This document shows positions 49,684 through 59,538 of a stretch of 64,000 nucleotides of DNA, one piece after another. This stretch comes from Eremothecium cymbalariae DBVPG#7215. Lineage: Eukaryota > Ascomycota > Saccharomycetes > Saccharomycetales > Saccharomycetaceae. The stretch lies in contig NC_016452.1 of NCBI RefSeq assembly GCF_000235365.1, forward strand, positions 1-64,000. The letters run 5' to 3'. The translations under genes were made by a program, and so were the position numbers. The notes below the pieces were generated by a model, which had not been told where the DNA came from, ran no database searches, and saw only the letters and a list, made by a program, of their open reading frames with translations. The number at the start of each line of letters is the position of its first letter. The first letter of the stretch is position 1.

Positions 49684-52600
49684 TCATAATCCGCTATTTA
49701 CAAAAAGTGGGTCTTCCAAACCCCTGTTTGTAGTTGTACTTACCGATTTGTTTAAAACTGGGCAATATTCAAGTAATATCTTTCTCAATTTTTCACGCTT
49801 TATAGGTTTTGATAGGAACCCATCCATACCAGATTCCAAGCATACCTTAATATTGCTATCGTCCGCAAACGCTGTCAATGCCACTATAGGATAGGTGTAA
49901 TTCAACTCTTTACGGATATTCCTAGTTGCTATCAACCCATCCATTTTGGGCATCTGTACATCCATGAAAACGATATTGTAATGGTCATATTGGTTCGTCA
50001 AATTAGCCACTTTTTCCAACGCTTCCTCACCGTCGCATGCTAGCTCTATATCGTATATTCCTTCTAACTGCAGCATTCTTTTAATAACCTCTTGGTTCAC
50101 ATTATTATCCTCCGCAACCAATACCTTAAAATTGCTTTCTAGGCTTCCAACTGTAGGAATACTCCTCGTGGATGTGGCAGTACCAGTACTTTGAAGGAAT
50201 GGACGATCAACACGGACACTACTGACGCTGAGTTCACTCTCACTCCTACCCATGGAGTTTAAAGGACTATCAGGTACACCAGATATCTCTGGCACTGACA
50301 AACTTGATTGGCGCGATTTCCCTCCTTTATTTAGCTTGAACTTCACCCTTCTATTTATCTTACTCTGCGCGTTAAATTCATCCTCAAATAGGTCTTCATC
50401 ATCTAGATCTTCAACCGTACCTGTTTGTCTCAATGGCACGGTAAATATAAATTTACTACCAACCCCAACCTCCGAGTGGAGTTTCATAGTTCCTTTCATC
50501 ATAGTAGACAACTGTCTACAAATTGAAAGTCCCAAACCGGTACCCCCATACTGCCTAGACAGAGTTTGATCGCCTTGAACAAACGGCTTAAATACAGATT
50601 CTTGTAGAGAGGGATCGATGCCTGGACCAGTATCTTCTACTTCAATCGATATAACCCAAACCTTCTTTTTTTCCGATTTTCCAATAGAAGAAAGATCTCC
50701 CTCATCCACATCAAGTACAGCGGGTATTTTTTTAAATCGTGAATGGAATATAGCATCGTCGTACGAACTGGTACCCGACGAAACAACTGAAATGTTATCA
50801 GCCTTATCTGGCTTTTGCGCTCCCTCCTGACCAGTTTCAATGGTGTCATCAGTTGATTCGCCACTGCAAGACACATATTTCTCCTCCGTAATAGTGTCGA
50901 AAACGTTCTTAGTTTCATCACTAATCTCTGTGCCTTGTTTTATGAAAACTTCGGCATTATTGCATTTTTCACTCTCTTCTTCATCATATTCACCAAGTAA
51001 CTTTATTCGAAGACTAACTTTTCCATCTACAGGAGTAAATTTTAGAGCGTTAGATACTAAATTCATTACTATCTGAATAATCCTATTCGAATCGCCCCAT
51101 AGCACCATCTTCCTAATCAAGTTGGGCATCAAGAAGATGGAAAACTTAACATTCTGATCTTTTGCAAGTTTTCCAAAAATTGACTTCACTTGTAACGCAA
51201 CATCAACCATCGAAAAGTTTCTTTGTTCTAGCTTATTCCTCTTTAATATGTTCTTTGAAAATGTCAATAACTCCGTCAATATATGCAGCAGTAACTCCCC
51301 TGACCTAAATATTAGTTTTAAGCTATTTTGAACTTTCTCCATGTCATTCTCAGCCATCGCAATAGCTGTCATACCAAGAATTCCGTTTAAAGGAGTTCTC
51401 AACTCATGTGAGATGTTAGCTATAAACATCGTTTTTGCTTCGTTTGCAGACTCTGCTTGAATCTTCGCAGCTTCTAGTTGTTTTGTTCTAGCACGTACAC
51501 GGTCTTCTAGCAGTGCGTAATGCCTATCTAATTCATCTGTCATTGAGTTGAAAGTATCGGTCAATTCAGAAAGTTCATCAGAAAAAAGACGTCTGTAAAC
51601 TGGGACTCTTGTTTCAATCCAGTTGGCAGACGTAGTAAATGCATCCACACGCTCGCTGGGGTGTGAAGAAGGTACTTCGATTCCAATAGCCCTAGCTATA
51701 TCCACGGAATATTCACGACCGATTCCAGATGGATTAGGTTCTACATGAGAATGCATTGGGGTATATGGAGAAGGCGGAGTTTTCCTCAATCCGTCTCCTT
51801 CCCGCAGAGTAGGACTTGGAGAACCTTTAGAATTAGATCTGTTTATTGATGTGGTCCGACTTGAGCTTCTACTGCTGTGGCGATACGATCTGAGCCCTCT
51901 TCCAGCAGCGATGAGTTCGGTGGCTTTTTGCAGTCGTACAATGGGTTTTACCGCCCAATTGGCGACGATGAATGTCACTATGCATATGAAAAAGGCAATG
52001 CCTATTACCGTTCCAATAATAATCTTTGTCAACTTTGTTGAAGGAGATAAAAATACTGCCTCCTGCTGCGCAACAACTGCAACCCAGTTTACAAGCTTGA
52101 AAGAACAAGCAGCATAACCCACTGCAACATTAGGCTCATAGAAGGCATTAGTCTTAGATACTGAACCAGAAGAACGGTTAACAAATGCATTATACAAGAA
52201 TGAATTATTCGCTATTGGGAAAACTATTTCAAGTAGCCGTGGCACTTGAACAATCGACGGCGGAAACAGTACCTGGTAGCTATTCAATATGTTATTTTCA
52301 TCGTAAACACCCGCTAAGACAGAAACAGTAGATCCATTCAACGCTGGTTTGCCTGCACAGACAGAACTCACTTGATCAGCCGACATAACCATAGTTATAT
52401 ATCCCACAGTATCGCTCTTTGGATATAATATTGAAGCTTTTGCAGAAACCGGCAAAGACATCGACATGAAGAAGCTACTTCCATTGAATACCGGGTTAGA
52501 AAGCATCCCATCATCAATAATGGAAGAAGGAAGAGGAGAGTTGCTGGAAAGGGGCAGAAGATCCCTCAGCAAGTCATCACCGATAATATTACCTGTGCTA

Positions 52601-53061
52601 TTGGTGGAAACAGAAAGCACTTCATTGAAAGCTGAATCATAGAGATGGGTTCGGAATATAGAATTCGAAGAGTCTAGGAATTTCACAAGAACTTCTTTAG
52701 CGTTGTCCAAGTTCAACGAAGAGGTGTTACCGACCTTGTAGCTCACCAAAGCATTCTGGATACTATCACGAGATGAAAGCCAATAGCACTGATAGTATAT
52801 GATATTCAAAGTCTGGTTTATCTGCGCTGATGTAAGTTGTGCTGCAACAGTTAACCTATCCGCTCGAAGGGACTTATAGTTAGTTGTGAAGTAGACCCCT
52901 GTAGTAACGGCTAATATTATTAGGGAACACAGGGCGATGATACAAACCAATATGGTAAGTTGCGTCGACAATCCAGCTTTATAGGGAGGCCTGAACATAT
53001 GTTTCCTTATACGCCTTGTTGTAGGTATCGAAAGATGCTTTTTTATGAAGAGCAGAGCCAT
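49684..53061 (-). CDS. SLN1: Hybrid histidine kinase osmosensor Sln1
   Basis: 1125 residues (yeast Sln1 is 1220). Two transmembrane segments (about 33-56 and 345-368) bracket an extracellular sensor domain with many N-glycosylation-type sites. After a HAMP-like linker and coiled coil (about 510-545) come the H-box ANISHELRTPLNG (phospho-acceptor H552), N-box QIVMNLVSNALKFTP, G-boxes EDTGPGIDPS and YGGTGLGLSICRQ, and a C-terminal receiver with phospho-acceptor D1034 in VFMDVQMPKMDG and K in FLSKPIK. Sln1 phosphorylates Ypd1, which restrains the Ssk1-HOG1 MAPK branch and activates Skn7. Gene order next to RPL40 and ATG32 matches YIL147C. Confidence 0.97.
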   Translation of the reverse strand: MALLFIKKHLSIPTTRRIRKHMFRPPYKAGLSTQLTILVCIIALCSLIILAVTTGVYFTTNYKSLRADRLTVAAQLTSAQINQTLNIIYYQCYWLSSRDSIQNALVSYKVGNTSSLNLDNAKEVLVKFLDSSNSIFRTHLYDSAFNEVLSVSTNSTGNIIGDDLLRDLLPLSSNSPLPSSIIDDGMLSNPVFNGSSFFMSMSLPVSAKASILYPKSDTVGYITMVMSADQVSSVCAGKPALNGSTVSVLAGVYDENNILNSYQVLFPPSIVQVPRLLEIVFPIANNSFLYNAFVNRSSGSVSKTNAFYEPNVAVGYAACSFKLVNWVAVVAQQEAVFLSPSTKLTKIIIGTVIGIAFFICIVTFIVANWAVKPIVRLQKATELIAAGRGLRSYRHSSRSSSRTTSINRSNSKGSPSPTLREGDGLRKTPPSPYTPMHSHVEPNPSGIGREYSVDIARAIGIEVPSSHPSERVDAFTTSANWIETRVPVYRRLFSDELSELTDTFNSMTDELDRHYALLEDRVRARTKQLEAAKIQAESANEAKTMFIANISHELRTPLNGILGMTAIAMAENDMEKVQNSLKLIFRSGELLLHILTELLTFSKNILKRNKLEQRNFSMVDVALQVKSIFGKLAKDQNVKFSIFLMPNLIRKMVLWGDSNRIIQIVMNLVSNALKFTPVDGKVSLRIKLLGEYDEEESEKCNNAEVFIKQGTEISDETKNVFDTITEEKYVSCSGESTDDTIETGQEGAQKPDKADNISVVSSGTSSYDDAIFHSRFKKIPAVLDVDEGDLSSIGKSEKKKVWVISIEVEDTGPGIDPSLQESVFKPFVQGDQTLSRQYGGTGLGLSICRQLSTMMKGTMKLHSEVGVGSKFIFTVPLRQTGTVEDLDDEDLFEDEFNAQSKINRRVKFKLNKGGKSRQSSLSVPEISGVPDSPLNSMGRSESELSVSSVRVDRPFLQSTGTATSTRSIPTVGSLESNFKVLVAEDNNVNQEVIKRMLQLEGIYDIELACDGEEALEKVANLTNQYDHYNIVFMDVQMPKMDGLIATRNIRKELNYTYPIVALTAFADDSNIKVCLESGMDGFLSKPIKREKLRKILLEYCPVLNKSVSTTTNRGLEDPLFVNSGL

Positions 53062-53315
53062 GGTTTAAGTAAAGCCAGTTATTGCTCAATGCTCCAGCTG
53101 TTTCGGAATATTGGAGTATCAAGTGTTGTAGGCTCATTTTAGAGTGACAAGTGTGAAGATTGGTTTTAACGGTTATTGTTACCCGGTCATAGTGAAGTAC
53201 AAAATCTGGAACCTTTAAAGCTACAGCACCTGTCTTTATTGATGCGGCTGAGGTTGCAACAAGTTGTCTAGAACCCTTCATGAGTCAATAAATTTATTAA
53301 CTATATATAAGCTAT

Positions 53316-54695
53316 TTATAGCATAATAAAATCTAGGGGCATGATACGACCCATAGATATCAAGGAATCGTCATAGCTTAGCTCTATGCCAAGAGTATGG
53401 ATCCATGTGCAAGACTCTAACCGGTCAGAGAAGAATGGTCTTAGAGATGAGGCTAACTTCTTCAGGGATGTCTTGCACAGGGAGTAGGCGTGTAGAAAAA
53501 GATTATGCGAGGATTTGTCTGTACCTTCTGGAGACAAGGGGGAAGAAGTTATATCGTCAACGGCAAGCTGACGTGGGACCAGGAAGGCATACCTAGTTGA
53601 TACCATTAGAGACACGCAGCATCCGATACCAATGCCAATTGTGATGGACGCTGTCCACACAACCCAATCACGGAAGGTACTCGGTTTAGATGGTCTCTTC
53701 TTTGCCTTTCTGGGCAGCTTTTTGACGGGCTCTACGGTAACTTCTGTTTCGTAGCCTGAGTCGGAACCACTTGAGAGCTGATGCAAATGTTTCAACAACC
53801 GATGTTTCTCGTGGTGGTTAGACATAACTATGGGGTTGCAGAATAATTTGATGCGGTTACCGCTGACGTATTGTTTTAGAAGAGAACTGAGATGTTGTTT
53901 CTGACCCTTCTGGCAAATAGGGATAATTCTGGGACGCACAACCTTATTACAGATTCTGTCCAATAACTCCGGCGCCAAACCCATATCATGGAAAATCACC
54001 ATAATGGTAGAATATTTCTCATCAACATCTTTATCTCTCAACACAGATAAACTGCAGATCTCGAACATCTTCTGGTAGCTCTTTGGAATACTAAACCAAA
54101 ACTTCCTGGCCGGCTGGCCAACAATCAGGACTTTAGATTCGATGATACGATCGGAGAGGGATAGCTTTGGCATCACAAGTGATGTCATCGTATTGGGGAG
54201 GCTGACTGTCACTGTCTCGCCGTCATCGTCTTCATCCTCAGATCTCAAGTGGGATAAAGTGGCAGAAAAGGCCTGTCCTGCAATATTTATAATCCTGCTA
54301 TCAAAAGCACTAGACGCACTATTAGGAGGGGGTGGTGAAGGGTGGATGTCTTGTTCCTCCTCAGAAGTATCAGAAGAGGATAGAATCCCAACGGCGCTCT
54401 GCTGCTGCAACGAGGTGTCATTAGCCCGTGAAAGAAACAAGTAATCCGTGCTTTTAATAGACTGCCATGACTCCGAAATACTATGATGTAACACTCTTTC
54501 CCCTTCAAACTGCTTTCCCGATACTCTACTTGCCCCAGAAAGCTCATGTGGCCCCTCAACCTTATTTAACTCCTTTCCTTCCAATATCTCCAACACAGAG
54601 AGATGAGGATCCAAAATACTCCTTTGTGTAGTACCAGGTAAACCTCCATTTTGAGTGTGGCCGTTAGACTGCATCTTTTCAACCGTTTGTGACAT
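53316..54695 (-). CDS. ATG32: Mitophagy receptor Atg32
   Basis: 459 residues (yeast 529). The N-terminal cytosolic part holds the Atg8-interacting motif WQSI (residues 77-80, within SESWQSIKS), followed by the phosphorylatable SSSDTSEEEQD cluster (about 106-116; in yeast the equivalent serines recruit Atg11). A pseudo-receiver-like domain (about 185-300) precedes a single C-terminal transmembrane span (about 344-369, VVWTASITIGIGIGCCVSLMV), leaving about 90 residues in the intermembrane space. Atg32 sits in the mitochondrial outer membrane and marks mitochondria for selective autophagy. Position beside SLN1 matches YIL146C. Confidence 0.92.
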   Translation of the reverse strand: MSQTVEKMQSNGHTQNGGLPGTTQRSILDPHLSVLEILEGKELNKVEGPHELSGASRVSGKQFEGERVLHHSISESWQSIKSTDYLFLSRANDTSLQQQSAVGILSSSDTSEEEQDIHPSPPPPNSASSAFDSRIINIAGQAFSATLSHLRSEDEDDDGETVTVSLPNTMTSLVMPKLSLSDRIIESKVLIVGQPARKFWFSIPKSYQKMFEICSLSVLRDKDVDEKYSTIMVIFHDMGLAPELLDRICNKVVRPRIIPICQKGQKQHLSSLLKQYVSGNRIKLFCNPIVMSNHHEKHRLLKHLHQLSSGSDSGYETEVTVEPVKKLPRKAKKRPSKPSTFRDWVVWTASITIGIGIGCCVSLMVSTRYAFLVPRQLAVDDITSSPLSPEGTDKSSHNLFLHAYSLCKTSLKKLASSLRPFFSDRLESCTWIHTLGIELSYDDSLISMGRIMPLDFIML

Positions 54696-55498
54696 CGCTT
54701 GGGTTGCTACTCAAGTTTCGATAGCTCTTATTTCCTTTTGGAATACTGTTCGATGAGTTTAGTAGTCGCGTTCCATGTTAATTAAATCTAAACTGTTTCC
54801 CTAATTTTAAATTCGCCTCCTGAGGAGGGGTGCACCGTCCCCGCTGTGAATCCCCCGACTCAATCTACAGAAGTTGCATGATGATCTACCTCATTCAGTG
54901 GTGGTCAAGAAGAATATGTAAGTTAATCTTGTGTACTTGCTATGTAGAGAGGTGCATCATATGTGTCTACTTGGGTTAAGAGGAGGCAACGGAATGTTAT
55001 GTTGTATATGTATGTCTTTCTAAAATGTTAGATCCAATATTCTAGTCCTTGTATTTATATTAGAAATATTAGTTTTCAAATACAAATATAAAGTACGGTA
55101 CATTTTGAAAGTTGGCACGTAACTGTCAGCAAAATGACATGTGTGGCGAGGCACATCCACAGGAGGATGTTTGACAGATACTGTGGTTATAAAGAGACAT
55201 CAAGCTGGTACCACGTATAGTGCGAGGGTGTGCGTTTCTTTCAGTTTGAAAATCGATGGTGCTGGCACACGTAGCGATAAAGCGTCAGTAAAATTAAGTA
55301 GTGATAAATATTATAATACAAATGATAATCGTAACTGAACAGCGAAAATATTGAATTAGGTGTGTTGGAAGCCCTATATAAAATTAGTTGTGTGTGGAGC
55401 GAAGCGAAATATATATATATATATATAGGTACGTAACTGTGGCATAACAATAAAACAGTGTTACCTTCCTTCCGCAGGCTGACGTTGCATCACTGATT
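54696..55498. other. ATG32 upstream / MFA downstream region
   Basis: 803 bp, AT-rich, between two minus-strand genes. Contains a TATATA run (about 55410-55427). No conserved coding sequence or RNA gene was found; an ATGATGA resembling a snoRNA C box at about 54878 lacks a D box. Confidence 0.5.
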
Positions 55499-55603
55499 TT
55501 AAGCAATAACGCATTGGGGGTTCCAAGCGTATCCTTTGACGATCCAGTTATCCTTTTCCTGAGATTTGTTGTTATCTTGAGAGGCGGATGTGGCTGGTTG
55601 CAT
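55499..55603 (-). CDS. MFA: a-factor-type mating pheromone precursor
   Basis: A 34-residue frame, ATG at 55603 to TAA at 55499-55501. It begins MQPATSASQ, continues with a hydrophilic Asn/Lys/Gln leader, and ends KDN-WIVKGYAWNPQC-VIA. The terminal CVIA is a CaaX farnesylation box, and the block after KDN parallels the S. cerevisiae a-factor (same KDN cleavage site, same CVIA, alternating IxKGxxW pattern). Predicted mature pheromone is WIVKGYAWNPQC with farnesyl-cysteine methyl ester, produced by Ram1/Ram2, Rce1/Ste24, Ste14, Axl1/Ste23 and exported by a Ste6-type ABC transporter. The spacer between ATG32 and PAN6 has no such gene in S. cerevisiae. A TATA box and an a-specific-type operator lie upstream. 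The gene is easily missed for its size. Confidence 0.93.
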   Translation of the reverse strand: MQPATSASQDNNKSQEKDNWIVKGYAWNPQCVIA

Positions 55604-55727
55604 TGTATTTGATTCTTTTCAGCTTTCTGTATTGAGAAGACTTGTCGTTCTTTGGTCTGAGCAGGGAAGAACAAGGAAGAAGAGATGGAGTGTGCCCAGA
55701 GTATCAGATTACAACCAACACAGCGCA

Positions 55728-55735
55728 TATATATA
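55728..55735 (-). promoter_or_regulatory. TATA box of MFA
   Basis: TATATATA lies 125-132 bp upstream of the MFA ATG and is the only strong TATA sequence in that interval, a spacing normal for yeast TATA-containing genes. Confidence 0.6.
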
Positions 55736-55840
55736 CGTTTCGTAGTTGCAAAGAAGTTGTATCCTCAAATGTTATTGATATCCAGATTAGCAGTTCGATT
55801 GTTCTCTAATTGAATCAGTCTGTTTTCAAGTTGTTATATA

Positions 55841-55862
55841 TTTTCCAGATTGGGTAATTACA
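55841..55862 (-). promoter_or_regulatory. a-specific-gene operator (alpha2 half-site plus Mcm1 box)
   Basis: Reading on the minus strand: TGTAATTACC running into CCCAATCTGG and then AAAA. TGTAATTA is the alpha2 homeodomain half-site, and CC-CAATCT-GG fits the Mcm1 P-box CC-N6-GG. The order and spacing match one half of S. cerevisiae a-specific operators such as STE6. It lies about 240 bp upstream of the MFA start. The second alpha2 half-site is not evident. Confidence 0.7.
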
Positions 55863-55962
55863 AAGGCAGAGTTGAACAATGAAGTTCAATAGATCTCCGT
55901 TTGCCGAGGAAACTTTGAAAGTATAGGACATATTTAGTACTTTCCCAAAAGAAGGTTTTTAT

Positions 55963-56907
55963 TTACAGCATTGTTTCATTTTTGGTCTTAATCAAGATAT
56001 TGTCAATAAGTCTGACAATGGTATCCTTGCACCTGCGGTCTTTCACATACACAGCACAGCTAATCACAACGTCATTATTTTTTGAAACAGCAGGGACTAG
56101 TTCTCTTAAGGTGTTTGCATTAGCAATTGAGATATAATCAATCTCAAAGTCGCCGGATGCAACATAAGGGTCCCAAACAGCTTTCGCTTGGGCCACCAGA
56201 TCTTCATGGCTAACACTTTTATTATCCAACCAACTATTTTCAAGCAAAGTAGCACAGGCACGCAAACCAGCATTAATATTCGAAGCAATATCCAGAGATT
56301 CAGGGCTTAAGTACTTATTCCTACTGCTCAATGCCAAACCCGAGACGCTTCTTACAATAGGCATCAAGACCATTTCAACATCCATAAACAAATCTTTGGT
56401 CATTGCATTCAAGACGGTATATTGCTGGAAATCCTTCTGGCCCCAATACGCCCTATCCGGCCTGAAGATATTCAATAGTTTGCTCACCACAGTAACCACG
56501 CCCCTAAAGAAATTTGGTCTCGTGCGTCCTTCCAGCAACTCACTCAATCCATGAACCGAGACAAACGTTCCCTCCTGTTTGGACACTTCCAATGGCACGT
56601 CACGGGAGTATATTTCCAACGCCGAGGGAACAAAAACCATATCTACACCCGCCTGCTCTAACATATCGAGATCTGCCTCCAAAGTTCTGGGATACTTCGC
56701 GAGGTCTTCGTCTGGTGCAAATTGAGCAGGATTAACAAAAATCGAAACAGCAGTGAAGTCATTCTCAGCAACAGATCTCTCCACAAGCGACAAATGGCCC
56801 AAGTGCAGACACCCCATTGTAGCAACAAATCCAAGCTTCCGTGCATTGCTATTTACAGTTGCCTTCCTCCAGTCAATCGCATCTTTAACGGTCTTCACGA
56901 CAAGCAT
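55963..56907 (-). CDS. PAN6: Pantothenate synthase (pantoate-beta-alanine ligase)
   Basis: 314 residues (yeast 309) from the ATG at 56907; ten codons upstream stay open only to a GTG. Condenses pantoate with beta-alanine using ATP, the last step of vitamin B5 synthesis. The nucleotidyltransferase HxGH motif is in GFVATMGCLHLGHLSL, pantoate-binding residues in FVNPAQFAPDEDLAKYPRT, and the KMSKS-like loop in LALSSRNKYLSPESL; GQKDFQQY is also conserved. Position between ATG32 and NDC80 with divergent NDC80 matches YIL145C/YIL144W. Confidence 0.96.
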   Translation of the reverse strand: MLVVKTVKDAIDWRKATVNSNARKLGFVATMGCLHLGHLSLVERSVAENDFTAVSIFVNPAQFAPDEDLAKYPRTLEADLDMLEQAGVDMVFVPSALEIYSRDVPLEVSKQEGTFVSVHGLSELLEGRTRPNFFRGVVTVVSKLLNIFRPDRAYWGQKDFQQYTVLNAMTKDLFMDVEMVLMPIVRSVSGLALSSRNKYLSPESLDIASNINAGLRACATLLENSWLDNKSVSHEDLVAQAKAVWDPYVASGDFEIDYISIANANTLRELVPAVSKNNDVVISCAVYVKDRRCKDTIVRLIDNILIKTKNETML

Positions 56908-57387
56908 TATGCAACTCTTTATGCCTTTAGAACCCACTGTTATATAGCTTATGTCTTTCTCATGCTAGAAGATTCATTTCGACATTTCACTCTTTTTTTA
57001 ATGAATCCACATAATTAAGCTGCATGCAAGTACACTATGCAAATGTAAAAGCACAAGGTTCACCACCATCTACGCATGCTACACTCGGACACTTTCCCAG
57101 AACTGTGGATATAACTAGCATTAGCACTTGGTACATTATTATTAGAGAGAGAAATCTGGTCATTTAAATGAACATTTGTAGTCATGTGATCTCTAATTGA
57201 AATTTCGTACAAAACTATTACAATACGCGGAAGAACGATCACAAACACAGAGATCTGGTAAATACCGACCTAGGGCCGCATCAGGCATGCATTATAAGAT
57301 ATATTTACCTTCTTTTAACTGACACACAGATGGGCATTTGTGGAGTAAGGTATTTAAGGTATTAGAGAGGTGTATCTAGAATCCAAG
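56908..57387. other. PAN6/NDC80 divergent promoter region
   Basis: 480 bp, AT-rich, between divergent genes. No repeated or palindromic element stands out and no small conserved gene was found. Confidence 0.5.
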
Positions 57388-59376
57388 ATGAATGAGAGAC
57401 ATAGGTCTAGCGATGGTAATGGGGTGCTCAACACATTGAACCCTCAAAGGTTTACTTCGCAGATACTGGCACCTACGACAAATGTTCATAAGAAGGGAGG
57501 TTCCGGAGGAGGTTCAGCTTCCGCATTGACGAATATGATAAACCAGAGTATTGCACGTAATACACGGGGGTCTATTGTGAGAGTTGGGGATGGAAGGAAG
57601 TCTCTTAGAAGAAGCTTGAGGTCATCCCAACGCGCATCGATGCTGCCAGGGTCGGGGCCGGGATCCTATCATGCTATACAAACGATTAGAGATCCCAGGC
57701 CTCTTCGTGATAAAAACTATCAGTCGGTATTACACCAAGATATATTTGATTACTTGCAGACACAGAAGTTTGATCTGGAAACGGGGCATTCGATATCGTT
57801 GAAGTCTTTAAAACAGCCTACTCAGAAGGATTTTATTTACATTTTTCGATGGCTGTATCAAAGGCTTGACCCTGGGTATGCTTTCAAGCGCTCGTTAGAG
57901 AGTGAGGTTTATTCTATCTTGAAGACGATTCACTATCCTTACTTGGACACGATTAACAAGTCGCAAATATCTGCTGTGGGAGGTTCCAATTGGCACAAGT
58001 TCCTAGGAATGCTACATTGGCTTGTAAACACCAATAAAAGATTAGATTCGTGTCTTCAAAAGCTGGATGAGTCTAAGACCACGCAGGTGACTCAGGATAT
58101 AACGGTTTTAAATCAACCAGTGTCTACATTGGATGAACAAGATGAGAAACATGAACAGTATGAACTGATGGTTGAAAGATTATTTATCGATTATATTTCG
58201 AAGTGCTATAAGTCGTTCATTAACATGGAGGATGATTTCTCACCTTTTAAGGAGGAGTTGGAAATAGGTTTCGATAGATTTGTTCACATCATACAGACTG
58301 ATATCGAGAACATGGTACGTCATGAGAAAATTTTAAAGCAGGACTGTGAGGCTTCCGAGGCTAGGTGCGAAGCACTAAGGCTTGCAAGGCACAAGAAAAA
58401 GGCATTGGAAAGTGACTTGACCAAATTTCAGAGCTATATAAACGCTATGAAGCACAAAGCTGGGGATTGGCCGCGGAAGCTCAGACAGATGGAAACGGAT
58501 ATCAAACAGAAAAAACAGTTAATAAAGGAAACTCAATTAGAGATTGACGATCTCCGTAAGAAACTAACTCCGCAGGATTTAGAAAAGATAGATGAGATGA
58601 ACGAGCAGCGTGATTTGTTATCCAAGAGTTTGGACAGTGTGAATTCTAAACTTGATACGTTGACTGGTTCTGTAAAGAGCCAAAAAGTAAATGTTGAATC
58701 TAGCTATAAAGTATTTCTGGACACACTAGAAAAATATAAGATGTCTATTAATGGGTTTGTATTGGCACGGAATAGTCTAGGACACAAAATTAATATCAAT
58801 ACGTTGTCAATTCATGTGTCTACTAATATGGTATTAAATGACCACACTGAGACCACACCGAAGACTGTTTTGGTTGATCGTGAAAATATCTCTGAATCTA
58901 TCAAGCCAATCTTGTTGTCTTTAAATAATGAAATATTTTCGCGAGCCGAGTCGTTACAGTGGGAAAACAGTGAGCTAGAGCTGGAATTGCATAGTCTACG
59001 AGATGAAATTACTTCGAAGAATAAGCTATTAGACTCGATGGAACAAGAACTATCGAATATAAAATCTGAATATGAAGAATACCAGCAGGTGAGCCATAGC
59101 AAATTGCTCTCCCAGAGAATCGAGATTGAGAAGCTTGAGCGTAAGATACAAAATGACAGACATAAGACGCAACAAAGAGTGTCTCAAGCAGAACAAGAAG
59201 TTGAAGAGGCGAAATTTAAACTAAAGGAACTCAAACTAAATATTCAGCAAGAGAAACTTCTTTTGCACAAGAAGGTTATTAAATTAATTGAATATGTGGT
59301 TAACTTTAAAATGGGAGTTCAAGGCTCAATCGAGGGGTTACATGAACTGACTGAAACACAATTAAATGGATTATAG
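57388..59376 (+). CDS. NDC80: Kinetochore protein Ndc80
   Basis: 662 residues (yeast 691) from the ATG at 57388; six codons upstream are open only to a GTG. A basic, flexible N-terminal tail (microtubule-binding, Aurora-regulated in the family) is followed by the calponin-homology head (about 105-215: LKQPTQKDFIYIFRWLYQRL, then LLGxMLHWLV-type helix FLGMLHWLVN) and a long coiled coil that pairs with Nuf2. A loop interrupting the coiled coil would lie about 440-470. The Ndc80 complex is the main microtubule coupler of the outer kinetochore. Matches YIL144W in synteny. Confidence 0.95.
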   Translation: MNERHRSSDGNGVLNTLNPQRFTSQILAPTTNVHKKGGSGGGSASALTNMINQSIARNTRGSIVRVGDGRKSLRRSLRSSQRASMLPGSGPGSYHAIQTIRDPRPLRDKNYQSVLHQDIFDYLQTQKFDLETGHSISLKSLKQPTQKDFIYIFRWLYQRLDPGYAFKRSLESEVYSILKTIHYPYLDTINKSQISAVGGSNWHKFLGMLHWLVNTNKRLDSCLQKLDESKTTQVTQDITVLNQPVSTLDEQDEKHEQYELMVERLFIDYISKCYKSFINMEDDFSPFKEELEIGFDRFVHIIQTDIENMVRHEKILKQDCEASEARCEALRLARHKKKALESDLTKFQSYINAMKHKAGDWPRKLRQMETDIKQKKQLIKETQLEIDDLRKKLTPQDLEKIDEMNEQRDLLSKSLDSVNSKLDTLTGSVKSQKVNVESSYKVFLDTLEKYKMSINGFVLARNSLGHKININTLSIHVSTNMVLNDHTETTPKTVLVDRENISESIKPILLSLNNEIFSRAESLQWENSELELELHSLRDEITSKNKLLDSMEQELSNIKSEYEEYQQVSHSKLLSQRIEIEKLERKIQNDRHKTQQRVSQAEQEVEEAKFKLKELKLNIQQEKLLLHKKVIKLIEYVVNFKMGVQGSIEGLHELTETQLNGL

Positions 59377-59538
59377 GTATTATATGTTGGGTTACCCCAA
59401 CCCCCTATTTATATATTGGTCTAAAGAGTGTGTAGTTTAACATATTGCAACAATGCAATTAATTATCGTGTGCCTGAAATTCCAATTAATAAGTCAAAGT
59501 AACCACTCAAAATGACTCCTAAGTTTAATCCTAATACT

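Larger units (their letters stand above)
55604..55962. other. MFA promoter region
   Basis: 359 bp between the MFA start and the PAN6 stop codon. It contains a TATA element and an a-specific-gene operator (both listed). A TGAAACA pheromone-response-like sequence (minus strand, 55972-55978) falls in the last PAN6 codons about 370 bp upstream and may be coincidental. Confidence 0.6.

Noticed and set aside
54870..54960. Possible C/D-box snoRNA (ATGATGA box)
   Set aside because: No D box (CTGA) at a suitable distance and no terminal stem.
55384..55728. 114-codon minus-strand frame covering the MFA gene
   Set aside because: It is a different frame from the a-factor precursor and ends in a translated TATATA run; the CaaX-ending frame is the meaningful one.
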